Below the pieces are notes generated by a model. That model was not told the DNA's origin and searched no databases. It saw only the letters and a program-made list of their open reading frames with translations. A program made the translations under genes and the position numbers. 41,096 nucleotides of DNA from Treponema sp. (lineage in GTDB: Bacteria; Spirochaetota; Spirochaetia; Treponematales; Breznakiellaceae), in the NCBI GenBank assembly GCA_031278095.1, contig JAITLC010000048.1:1-41096 (forward strand), in the 5' to 3' direction. This document shows, piece by piece, positions 25,559 through 33,674 of the stretch. Every line of letters begins with the position of its first letter. The stretch's first letter is position 1.

Positions 25559-26614
25559 TTACCAGTCGCCGGCAAACAGTATCTCCGGTTCCAGCATAAA
25601 TCCTGTTGCCGCCTTGACCCGCACCGTCACTTCGCCGATAAGAGAACGTATATCCGCGGAAGAGGCATTGCCTTTATTAATGATGATATTCCCATGGAAA
25701 GGGGCCACCTGAGCGCCGCCGGCTGCAAAACCCCGCAGCCCCAGTTCGTCGATGATCTTCCCCGTGGGTTTTCCAAATTCCCGGTTGTTTTTGAAGACGG
25801 AACCTGCCGAGGGGTAGCGGTAGTGCCCCTTCTCCTCCCTATCCCTGCGGTACCCCTCCATCTCCCGCCGGATCTCCGCCCCGGGCCGGGGTCTGAATGC
25901 GAAGCGTCCGGATAAGATCAGGGCATCCCGGCCCTGGAAGGGGCTCTTCTTGTAGCCGAAGTCCGCAGTGTTAAAGGGAATCAACCGTCTTTGGGGAAGG
26001 GAACCTTTACCTCCGCTTCGTTGCGGCCCGGCGGCATGTTCCACTCCCGGAGAAAATTCGAGAATTTCAGTTTCCACAAGCACATCGGAAACCGACTTTC
26101 CGTAGCAGCGGGCGTTCATCCACAGTGCCCCGCCGATGCTCCCCGGCATACCCGCCAGAAACTCAAGTCCGGAAAGCCCCAGCGCAGCGGCAGCCTCGAC
26201 AGCCTCATCCGCCGCCGTTCCCGCGTAAAAAACCATGCTTTCGCCATCCGTCTCCTGCCGCCACCCGAAGCCCGCAGAAAACTTCGCTTTCCGTTCGATT
26301 GAATTTTTAGGATTAATATTCTTCCAGCCTGCCGTATCCAGCACTATGCCCCGGATTCCCCTGTCTGCAACAAGGATATTGGCCCCGCTCCCAAGAATGA
26401 ATACCGGAATTCCGGCAGCCCGGGCATCCTCGAACAGGACAGCCGCATAGCCGGGAAAAGAATCTCCCTGCGGCCGTACCCAGACATCCGCAGGGCCGCC
26501 TGTCCTGAAGGTTGTATGAAGGGACATAGGTTCGTCATAACGGACATCAATCTGACAAGGACATTTCTGGGAACATGTGTCGATTATTCGCTCAGACAGG
26601 GCACGGCGGCTCAT
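25559..26614 (-). CDS. murB: MurB, UDP-N-acetylenolpyruvoylglucosamine reductase
   Basis: A 351-residue FAD enzyme that reduces UDP-GlcNAc-enolpyruvate to UDP-MurNAc in peptidoglycan synthesis. FAD-binding motifs GSGANILV (75-82) and GMPGSIGG (155-162) are present. The catalytic Ser lies in RYPSAGSVFKNN (Ser272) and the C-terminal Glu in LEPEI (about 342-344). A polar insert of about 20 residues (about 190-213) precedes FGYKKSPF. The gene is separated from its neighbours by more than 100 nt on both sides and probably has its own promoter. Confidence 0.95.
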   Translation of the reverse strand: MSRRALSERIIDTCSQKCPCQIDVRYDEPMSLHTTFRTGGPADVWVRPQGDSFPGYAAVLFEDARAAGIPVFILGSGANILVADRGIRGIVLDTAGWKNINPKNSIERKAKFSAGFGWRQETDGESMVFYAGTAADEAVEAAAALGLSGLEFLAGMPGSIGGALWMNARCYGKSVSDVLVETEILEFSPGVEHAAGPQRSGGKGSLPQRRLIPFNTADFGYKKSPFQGRDALILSGRFAFRPRPGAEIRREMEGYRRDREEKGHYRYPSAGSVFKNNREFGKPTGKIIDELGLRGFAAGGAQVAPFHGNIIINKGNASSADIRSLIGEVTVRVKAATGFMLEPEILFAGDW

Positions 26615-26747
26615 GGTTCATATATATCACAAAAATGGGAGGCGGTCACCGGATTTGTCAACAATTCTTAGTTTACCGCGAAGGGCACGAGCAGGGACTC
26701 AGGCAGACGCGCCGCCTGAGGGTCTTGCCGGATCATTGCCGGCAGGC

Positions 26748-28241
26748 TTAATCCGGCTGCCAGTCCATGTCCTTGTCCAGGGGGTATAGGGGACGGCGCA
26801 GCTTTTTGTAGGGGATGGTTTCCAGGATCTCGTTGGAACAGCCCCGGGAAGTTGCCATGATGGCCCGCCCGGCGATGTTCCTAAAGCAGGGCTCCAGGTA
26901 GCCAAGTTTTACCACCACCAACGGGTACTCCGCCGCGTTGATGCCCAGGGCGGGGAGCAGGCCTCCGTCCCCAAAGCCGATGTGTTTTGAGGTAACGCTG
27001 ATGAGGATATTACGGCAGCTCAGCAGGGCCAGAACCGAATGGTAGGGGCCGTAATCGGAGACGATTTTTTTTACCCCTACCCGCAGGGGAATCTTTTTCC
27101 CGTTGATCTTATCCCAGTTGCCCCCCAGGGTAATGTCAAGCTCCGCCCCCTCCCCGGCCTTGAGACAGGCCGCCGCCGCCGGCTCGTCGTAGAACCCGGA
27201 GTAGAGCAGGGGGCCGGGAAGCCGGTCCGTCTGATCCATCGCGGCAAGGATCGCTTCCAGCAGTTCCGTAGCGTCCCCCGCGGCCCCCGCCGTGGGATTG
27301 TCCCCCGAATCGGACACAAAGACCGGCTGTTCCCCCCTTTGGACGGCGGCAAAGGCCGCTGCTATGGCTTCTGTAGAGTTGTAATACTCCGTGTGGAAAT
27401 TGAATTCCCCCCGGCGGCGCCAGAATTCCTCCGCCAGTTCCCGGGCCGCCCGATCCGCAACGGCCTTATCTTCCTCAAAGGCGGAAACCAGGACGGTAAC
27501 CGCGTTGTACTCGCAGTCCGCCCAGGGGAAACCCAGGAGCAGGGAAGCCGCCAGCATGGCGGGCCGGGCCGGAGCCGGTTTTTCCAGCTCCCGGCAGGCC
27601 GCGATAAGGGAAGACATAGGTTCCGCGGCGGTCTCCGATTTTTCCCCGGCGATCATCATGGGAACGCGTACCCGGGCGGTGTAGAGCTTCTTCCCCGTGT
27701 TCAGGGTTTTCAACAGCATTTCCGCGGCAAGCACGCCGGTTTCATAGCTGTCGGTGTGGGGGGCGGTCTTGTAAGCGGCAAAGGCATCAACGGCTTCCAA
27801 CAGGGCCGGCGTGATGGCGGCGTGCATGTCCAGGGCCGCGGTAAAGGGGACGCGGGGAAGAATCTCCCGCAGGGCGCCGCAGAGATCCTCCTCGGCGCAT
27901 ATATCCCCCTCCACCTTCATGGAGCCGTGGAGGGCCAGGCAGACGCCGTGGACGGGCCCCTGTTTCAGGGCTTCCCGGGCCCGGTCCAGCAATTCTGCCT
28001 TTATCTTCCGGTAAAACGAGGCGGAGACAACCCCGTTGGGTACCGCCCTTGCCAGCACGGTGGGCACAATCTCCGCCCCGCCCTTCTTCAGGGTTTCGGC
28101 GATCCCCGCGGAGGAATGGCGGGAAAATACGCTGTTTTCGGCGATTCCGCCCCCCCGGAACACGGCAAAGTCGTCTTCCCCCGTGATGATGGGGTTAAAG
28201 GAATTGGATTCGTGGCTAAAGCCGCCGGTTAAAATACGCAT
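26748..28241 (-). CDS. M81/MlrC-family metallopeptidase
   Basis: A 497-residue protein of the M81 (microcystinase C, MlrC) family. The N-terminal GGFSHESNSF carries the putative metal-binding His10-Glu11. A central FTAALDMHAAITP stretch and the C-terminal MlrC domain with SDSGDNPTAGAAGD complete the signature. Natural substrates of most members are unknown; small or unusual peptides are likely. The start ATG has AAGGAG 6 nt upstream. The gene is visibly richer in G+C than its neighbours and stands alone, divergent from the next gene, so lateral acquisition is possible. Confidence 0.88.
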   Translation of the reverse strand: MRILTGGFSHESNSFNPIITGEDDFAVFRGGGIAENSVFSRHSSAGIAETLKKGGAEIVPTVLARAVPNGVVSASFYRKIKAELLDRAREALKQGPVHGVCLALHGSMKVEGDICAEEDLCGALREILPRVPFTAALDMHAAITPALLEAVDAFAAYKTAPHTDSYETGVLAAEMLLKTLNTGKKLYTARVRVPMMIAGEKSETAAEPMSSLIAACRELEKPAPARPAMLAASLLLGFPWADCEYNAVTVLVSAFEEDKAVADRAARELAEEFWRRRGEFNFHTEYYNSTEAIAAAFAAVQRGEQPVFVSDSGDNPTAGAAGDATELLEAILAAMDQTDRLPGPLLYSGFYDEPAAAACLKAGEGAELDITLGGNWDKINGKKIPLRVGVKKIVSDYGPYHSVLALLSCRNILISVTSKHIGFGDGGLLPALGINAAEYPLVVVKLGYLEPCFRNIAGRAIMATSRGCSNEILETIPYKKLRRPLYPLDKDMDWQPD

Positions 28242-28664
28242 ACATTACTCCTTCAACGGTTATTCCTTCAACTTCCCGCTCACCATAAAACAGAATTCTA
28301 CACCTTGTCCGGCCCGTAGTCAAACACGCACCGCCGGGCACCGGAAATTCAAAGTATCAATAAATAGCAGGAAAAATATAGACCACAAACCTCACGAACC
28401 ACACGACCGGGAATAAGATAGCTGCCGCCGGGACATAAACAAAGCCTTCTTTTCCCTTGTTTTTCTACACTGCAAGGGGAATGCGGTACGGGCATGAAGA
28501 TCGTACAGACCGACGGGGCAGGTGTCTAACAAGCCATTATAAGTGACCAAAAAACATTTATCCGGTAATTTTCCCCGGTTTTCCGGGGGATATTCAGAAA
28601 AGCTGAAAATCTGTCCTTGAGGACGGAAATTTCAGGAGATAAAAGCCCCAAAGTGGAGGTTTTT
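28242..28664. other. Divergent intergenic region with a structured leader
   Basis: This 423-nt region separates the minus-strand M81 gene from the plus-strand CsgG/LpoB-like gene. I see no gene in it. Two hairpins lie near the downstream gene: CCCCGG-TTTT-CCGGGG (28573-28588) and CTGAAAATCTGTCC with GGACGGAAATTTCAG (28603-28635). A good ribosome-binding site, GGAGG, follows at 28656-28660. No recognised riboswitch class fits. Confidence 0.5.
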
Positions 28665-29968
28665 GTGAAAAATAAAAATTTTGTTCTTGCGGGAACGCTC
28701 GTCATGGCGGCGTTTTTCGTTTCGTACGCAACTTCTATACCAATTTCCGTCAACCATCCGCCCATGATGGATACAAGCGTATCGAGCGGCTGGTGATCAG
28801 GCCCTTCGAAGGGTCGGAGGGCCGGGAACAAGTTGCCGAGGCGCTGACGGTCATCTTTAGGGATAAAATCAACGGGACGAACACGTTTAAGGTGGTAGAG
28901 TATGCCGGATATACGCCGAATACAGGTATGGCCGACGCTGTTTTAACAGGGATGGTTACCGGTTATACGGTAAAAGACGGATCCCATCAAGAGCAACGCG
29001 TCCAGAAGACGAGTGAGGGCGAGAGCATCAATGTCCGGGTGACGGTCTATGACCGGGAGGTGTCTCTCGAGTTTACATACCGCATCATAAACGATCGGGA
29101 CGGGACGGTTGTCCGCAACGGTGAAAGAAAAATATCGCAGACGGTGTCGAATAGTAATGAAAACCCGGACAACCCGCAGTCAGGCTTGTCTCTGGCCAAG
29201 ACTGCCGCCGAAAAAGCGCTAATTGGCTTTAACCGCGGGGTAGTGTCCTGGACATCCACGGAACGCCTGAAACTGGAAAAGGAGACATCCAAGGACAAGG
29301 CGATCAAGGCCAGGGCGAAAGAGGCCGATGCCCTGATAAAGGCGGGAAATGTGAAAGCGGCCCAGGAAGCCTACGCTAAAATTTACGCGGAAACGGGCAG
29401 CCGGCCGGCGGGTTACAACGCGGCCATTTTGGCGCAGCCCCCGGACGGTCTGGACGCGGCGATTTCCCTCATGTCCAGTCTCGTAAACGCCACAGGGTAT
29501 ACCAAAGCCCGTACGGAGCTGGCCCGCCCGGAAGGGTTCCGCGGCGAAAACGCTGCGGCGGCGGCGAACCAAACCGGCACGTCCGCCCGGGAACTGGCCA
29601 TCAGAAGGGTGTCGAACGGACTCATCAACGTGCTTCCGGCAGGTTCGCGTGTTTCCTTGCTCAACGTATCCACATCTGAAACCGATACAGTTGACGTTGT
29701 CATCCGGGAAATAGCGGACTCCCTCATAGCCGCGGGGACTATAACTGTTCTGGACCGGCAGAATTTGCAGGTCATAGAAGCGGAAAAGCAATATCAGTCT
29801 TCAGGAGCGGTAAGTGACGATGCGTATGTGAATATCGGCAAAATGCTGGGGGTGGAAACCATCGTAACTTTTTCTATCACCGGTTCGGCCAGTCAGCGTA
29901 AACTTACTGTAAGGTGCTTGAGCGTTGAAACCGGCTCGGTTATCTATAGCGATTCGACGGATATATAA
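28665..29968 (+). pseudogene. CsgG/LpoB-like envelope protein gene with a -1 frameshift
   Basis: The GTG at 28665, behind GGAGG, begins a typical signal peptide and mature N-terminus (SIPISVNHPPMMDT), which then runs into a stop at TGG TGA. The rest of the protein (KRIERLVIRPFEGSEG onward, about 395 residues) is one base out of frame. Adding one A in ATACAAGCG near 28775 restores a single 434-residue protein. Two CsgG/FlgO-LpoB-like domains are suggested (RLVIRPFEG...; VVIREIADSLIAAGTITVLD). Where a lipobox Cys is expected (VSYATS) there is Tyr (TAC for TGC). Either the gene is decaying or this is a sequence error. A terminator follows. Confidence 0.75.
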
Positions 29969-29987
29969 GTGTAACGGTACCATTCAG

Positions 29988-30026
29988 GGCGGAAGACGGG
30001 CAGAAAAAACATCTTCCGCCTTTTTT
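29988..30026 (+). terminator. Rho-independent terminator
   Basis: A 9-bp perfect stem (GGCGGAAGA and TCTTCCGCC) with a 15-nt loop is followed at once by six T. It lies 19 nt after the stop codon of the CsgG/LpoB-like gene. Confidence 0.9.
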
Positions 30027-30369
30027 CATCAGGCTGAGATGCCTGCATCTTAATGGCATTATCCCGCATCCTGCGACGTCCATGGGACAGGGATAAGCGG
30101 CGCCGCAGGCGTACACGCAAAGCTCCCGGTACATTCATTAGTCTAAAAGACCAGGCAAGAGAAACTAACCGTAACAGCGCATAAGGCGAAAATGGAATAT
30201 TCAGGTTTCCCTATTATCCCTTCCCTCTGCGGCTTTTTTGCCGTGCGGTTAAAATCCCTTCGATCCTTGGTAGTTCCCGGGGATTTGAATGTAAACGCCG
30301 ATGCCCTGCCGGCCGCCGTTTGGTTTTTTGTTGTTGATTTTTTCCGCGTTTTTGCGTATTGTTTCAAAA
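30027..30369. other. Intergenic region upstream of cysS
   Basis: I see no convincing gene here. A GC-rich block (30050-30125) has short inverted repeats, TTATCCC/GGGATAA and CCTGCG/CGCAGG, which cross rather than nest; it could be a small structured RNA or the remains of a repeat. Near cysS, TTGATT and TATTGT spaced by 16 nt end only about 10 nt before the ATG, and there is no ribosome-binding site. This would be consistent with a leaderless or very short-leader cysS mRNA. Confidence 0.35.
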
Positions 30370-31851
30370 ATGGCCTTTACCCTCTACAATACCATGGGAC
30401 GGGAGCTGCAGCCCCTTGAACCGGTTAATCCCGGTAAAATCGGGTTTTACGGCTGCGGTCCCACGGTTTATAACTATGCCCATATCGGGAATCTCAGGGC
30501 CTACGTACTCCATGATATTCTTGTCCGCTCTCTGCGCCGTTCTGGTTTCGAGGTAAACCATGTCATGAACATCACCGATGTGGGTCATCTGTCGGGGGAT
30601 AACGACGAAGGGGACGACAAGATGCTCAAATCCGCCGGGGAACGGGGAAAGAGTGTTCTTGAGCTTGCCGATTTTTACACGAAGGCCTTCTTTGCCGATA
30701 CTGAACGGATGAACATTACCCGCCCTTCTCTGGTTTGCAGGGCCACGGAACATATAGATGACATGATCGCCCTGATTCAGCGGATTGAAGCGGCGGGTTT
30801 TACCTATAGCGCCGGGGGAAATCTCTACTTCGACATTTCAAAATTCCCCTCCTATGGCGATTTGGCCCGGCTCAGGATGGAAGATCTCAAGGCCGGCGCC
30901 CGTACCGGGGTGGACGAAAACAAACGCAACCATGCTGATTTTGTGCTCTGGTTTACCAGGAGTAAGTTTGAAAATCAGGCTCTGATCTGGGACAGTCCCT
31001 GGGGAAGGGGTTATCCCGGCTGGCATATCGAGTGTTCCGCCATGAGCATCAAGTATCTGGGTGAACAGTTCGACATTCATGCCGGAGGTATCGACCACAT
31101 CCCCATTCACCACACCAACGAAATAGCGCAGAGCGAGGCTGCCACAGGGAAGCATCCCTGGGTTAAATACTGGATTCATAATGAATTTCTCGTGCTGGAC
31201 AAGGGAAAGATGTCCAAGTCTTCAGGCTCGTTTCTCACGCTTCAGAGCCTTGTGGACAGGGGTTACGATCCCCTGGACTACCGTTATTTTCTGTTGGGCG
31301 GACACTATCGCAGTCAGCTTCAGTTCTCCTGGGAGAGCCTTGAAGGGGCGAAAAATGCCAGAAGATCTCTCACGGAGCGTGTTTTGAGTCTTGCCAACCT
31401 TGAAAAATCAACCGGACAAAAAACGAAGTGTTCTGCGGAAAGGGCCGGCGGGATTCTCCCTTCTCCAAAGGATCTTTCGGAGCCGGTAAAAGAACGGACG
31501 GACAGGTTCAACACGGCGCTGGAGGAGGATCTTTCAACTCCCCGTGCCCTGGCGGAACTATGGGGCCTCCTTCGGGATAATTCAGCTCCGGTTTCCGAGG
31601 TTCTCTGCGCTGTTTTTGACATGGATCGGGTGCTGGGTCTGAAGCTTGAAGAGGGAATTGCCGAAAAAAAAGGAGGAACAGGAGAGGATGAGGCGCTTGC
31701 GGCGGAAATTGAAGGGCTTATTGCAGAGCGGGCCGCTGCAAAAAAGGCAAAGGATTTCGCCAGGGCGGATAGTATACGGACAAGGCTCAGGGAACGGGGT
31801 ATACTCCTCGAAGACAGCCCTTCGGGAACAAGCTGGCGCCGGGAATCTTAA
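30370..31851 (+). CDS. cysS: Cysteinyl-tRNA synthetase
   Basis: A 493-residue class I aminoacyl-tRNA synthetase. Zinc ligand Cys29 (GCGPTVYNYAHIGN), the HIGN form of the HIGH motif (38-41), the second zinc site WHIECSAM and HHTNEIAQSE, and the KMSKS loop (GKMSKSSG) are all present. It charges tRNA-Cys in the cytoplasm. The ATG at 30370 is the first codon of the conserved N-terminus (FTLYNTMGRELQPL). A polar insert of about 25 residues (STGQKTKCSAERAG...) interrupts the C-terminal helical region. Two hairpins follow the stop codon. Confidence 0.96.
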   Translation: MAFTLYNTMGRELQPLEPVNPGKIGFYGCGPTVYNYAHIGNLRAYVLHDILVRSLRRSGFEVNHVMNITDVGHLSGDNDEGDDKMLKSAGERGKSVLELADFYTKAFFADTERMNITRPSLVCRATEHIDDMIALIQRIEAAGFTYSAGGNLYFDISKFPSYGDLARLRMEDLKAGARTGVDENKRNHADFVLWFTRSKFENQALIWDSPWGRGYPGWHIECSAMSIKYLGEQFDIHAGGIDHIPIHHTNEIAQSEAATGKHPWVKYWIHNEFLVLDKGKMSKSSGSFLTLQSLVDRGYDPLDYRYFLLGGHYRSQLQFSWESLEGAKNARRSLTERVLSLANLEKSTGQKTKCSAERAGGILPSPKDLSEPVKERTDRFNTALEEDLSTPRALAELWGLLRDNSAPVSEVLCAVFDMDRVLGLKLEEGIAEKKGGTGEDEALAAEIEGLIAERAAAKKAKDFARADSIRTRLRERGILLEDSPSGTSWRRES

Positions 31852-31854
31852 CTT

Positions 31855-31899
31855 GTTCGATACCCAACCGGGTTATCGAACATGAAACTCCGTTTCATG
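31855..31899. repeat. Double hairpin after cysS
   Basis: Hairpin one: GTTCGATA and TATCGAAC flank CCCAACCGGGT, a variant of the AACCGG-loop repeat family. Hairpin two: CATGAAAC-TCC-GTTTCATG, perfectly complementary over 8 bp. They share bases at 31881. No T-run follows, so a classic terminator is doubtful, but they separate cysS from the ECF sigma operon. Confidence 0.6.
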
Positions 31900-31943
31900 C
31901 GGATAGCTCAAGCGCGAAAAAATGTAACAATTGGGGCAGATAC

Positions 31944-32579
31944 TTGTTATCAAAGATAAGTAGAGAGGACGATGGGCAGCAGGAACGGAAAATACCCCGC
32001 GGGCAGATGCCCATGGAGGAGTTCCGCCGGTTATATGATACCTGTTTTCCCATTCTTTACCGGGTGGCCTATAGAATTGCCGCCAGTGAAGAAGCTGCAG
32101 AAGACCTCTGTCAGGAGGCTTTTTTCCGGCTCTATGAAAAGAACATGGTTTTCCCCTCCTCCGAGGAGGCAAAATATTGGCTTATCCGGGTGGTTAAAAA
32201 TGCCTCCCTGAACTATGCAAAACGTAAAGAACGGGAACGGAAAGCATACCAGCGGGCTTTTCGGGAAGACAGCCGGAAGGTGGAAACCGGTGAAGGCGAT
32301 CTTATCAAAAAGGAAACCTTGACTGAAGTTCAGGAAGCGCTGGAAAAACTTCCCGAAAATTTAAGAATAGTATTGATCTTAAAGGAGTATGGCGGACTTA
32401 ATTACAAAGAAATAGGCCGTGCCCTGGGAATCAGCGAAGGAAATGTAAAGGTGCGGGTATTCAGAGCCCGGGAACGTTTATCCGGGCTTTTGGTAGAGGA
32501 AAAGGAGCCGGAGTCTGATTCTGCCAAATCAAATTCTGCGGAATCCGATCCCGGCAAGGAGGGAAGAGATGTGCCCTGA
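31944..32579 (+). CDS. ECF (RpoE-like) RNA polymerase sigma factor
   Basis: About 211 residues with sigma region 2 (YRIAASEEAAEDLCQEAFFR, then KYWLIRVVKNASLNYAKRK) and region 4 (GGLNYKEIGRALGISEGNVK). It should direct transcription of an envelope-stress-type regulon. The start is uncertain. TTG at 31944 has GGGG 7 nt upstream. The first ATG in frame (32007) has no ribosome-binding site. The best ribosome-binding site (AGAGAGGA before ATG 31972) opens the wrong frame. The stop overlaps the anti-sigma gene by 11 nt. Confidence 0.9.
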   Translation: MLSKISREDDGQQERKIPRGQMPMEEFRRLYDTCFPILYRVAYRIAASEEAAEDLCQEAFFRLYEKNMVFPSSEEAKYWLIRVVKNASLNYAKRKERERKAYQRAFREDSRKVETGEGDLIKKETLTEVQEALEKLPENLRIVLILKEYGGLNYKEIGRALGISEGNVKVRVFRARERLSGLLVEEKEPESDSAKSNSAESDPGKEGRDVP

Positions 32580-33126
32580 TCATCAAATTCTTTCAATTTT
32601 TACAGATGGGGAGCTTCCTTCCCCTTGGAAAGAAAAGCTTGTTTCCCACCTGGAGTCCTGCCCCCGTTGCAGGAAACGTATTGAAAGTTATCAAAGCCTC
32701 TCCGTGCGTTTAACAACTCCTTCTCCCGAAACGGCCCGGGAACAGGTCTGGAATACTCTCAACAGCCGGATCGCCTGTTCAAAAGAACGGAGGGTTTACC
32801 GGGCAAACAGTTTCTGGAGGCAGCGTATCTCGATACCTCTTCCGGCGGCGGCAGCGGCGGCAGCCGGACTCATTGCCCTGATCACCCTGCTTGCGGCCCG
32901 GCAGCCTGCCGTACAGCCTGTTCCGGCCATAGCTGCCGCGGGAAGTATCGAAGGCAGTCTCAATGAAACGATCCCTGTTACCAATATGGGAGAAGTATTG
33001 CAATACCTGGGCAACCATGACAACATGGATTTTGTAATTCTGAAACTCCCCGAAAGCCGGAATTTCAGTTCCGCCGGGGAGCCGACTATCCTTAAAGCCG
33101 CCGATTACCGGAGAAGCGCCCCTTGA
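32569..33126 (+). CDS. Membrane zinc-finger anti-sigma factor
   Basis: A 185-residue protein. An N-terminal ZAS-type zinc-binding motif H27-x3-C31-x2-C34 (SHLESCPRC) is followed by a linker, one membrane segment (about residues 89-110) and an extracytoplasmic tail of about 75 residues. It should bind and hold the ECF sigma factor encoded upstream, releasing it on an envelope signal. A strong ribosome-binding site (AAGGAGGG) lies inside the sigma gene. The stop overlaps a possible TTG of the next gene. Confidence 0.9.
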   Translation: MCPDHQILSIFTDGELPSPWKEKLVSHLESCPRCRKRIESYQSLSVRLTTPSPETAREQVWNTLNSRIACSKERRVYRANSFWRQRISIPLPAAAAAAAGLIALITLLAARQPAVQPVPAIAAAGSIEGSLNETIPVTNMGEVLQYLGNHDNMDFVILKLPESRNFSSAGEPTILKAADYRRSAP

Positions 33127-33182
33127 ACCTCAACCGGAACCGAGGCCATCGGAGTAGGTGTGCCGTCAATGTTCCCTTCTTG

Positions 33183-33674
33183 ATGATGCGGAAAGGTTTT
33201 ATCGGTGGTTTCCTGCTTCTGATGGCCGGAACAACGCTTACGGCCCAGGATTCGGGTCTGGAGGAAATTCTCCCTGCGCTTAAGGAGAAGGCGGTGGTAA
33301 TCGACATGATTGCCCGGATTCTGGAGGATGGCCGGGAAGAGGTCTGGAATTCGGTCAATTCGAAAGTCACGATTCCCGGCAGACCTGTCGGCCTTAAAAT
33401 GGTCGGGGCAAATATTATCATTGCGGTCCAGTTCACCCCCTATATTCAGCCGGGACGAAAGAGTTTCCTGGTAGCTCAGGGGCAGATATGGATTGAAATG
33501 CCCGGTGAAGGGATGCGTTACTTTACCAGCATTCAGACCATTCCCCTGGAATTCGGGGAAGAGGTTCTTTTCTTTCCTCTGGGGGAGAAGCAGCCCCATG
33601 ATGACGCCCTTATTGAAATAAAACTGGCTCTGCGGCCCTATGCGGAGGAGCAGATGGTGAAGGAATCCCATTGA
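33183..33674 (+). CDS. Exported protein of unknown function in the ECF operon
   Basis: About 163 residues from the ATG at 33183 (a second ATG follows at 33186). An N-terminal signal peptide ends near TTLTAQD, giving a secreted or periplasmic product. The mature part is mostly beta-predicted (GANIIIAVQFTPYIQPGRKS, RYFTSIQTIPLEFGEEVLFF). No family is recognised. The ORF is open upstream to a TTG at 33123 that overlaps the anti-sigma stop, but that start would bury the signal peptide. Its position suggests a regulated or signal-sensing partner of the sigma/anti-sigma pair. Confidence 0.7.
   Translation: MMRKGFIGGFLLLMAGTTLTAQDSGLEEILPALKEKAVVIDMIARILEDGREEVWNSVNSKVTIPGRPVGLKMVGANIIIAVQFTPYIQPGRKSFLVAQGQIWIEMPGEGMRYFTSIQTIPLEFGEEVLFFPLGEKQPHDDALIEIKLALRPYAEEQMVKESH

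Noticed and set aside
27039..28232. Plus-strand ORF (397 codons) opposite the M81 metallopeptidase gene
   Set aside because: Long antisense ORFs are expected in GC-rich genes. The product is Gly/Arg-rich without domains, and the minus-strand frame has clear family motifs and a good ribosome-binding site.
28242..28664. c-di-GMP or other known riboswitch in the 28.3-28.6 kb leader
   Set aside because: Hairpins are present, but none of the conserved cores I know can be matched.
28765..28800. Programmed -1 frameshifting in the CsgG/LpoB-like gene
   Set aside because: There is no slippery heptamer (X XXY YYZ) near the shift and no stimulatory structure in the right place. A missing base is simpler.
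30143..30419. Short ORFs on both strands upstream of cysS
   Set aside because: They lack ribosome-binding sites and recognisable features, and one runs into cysS out of frame. They are treated as non-coding.
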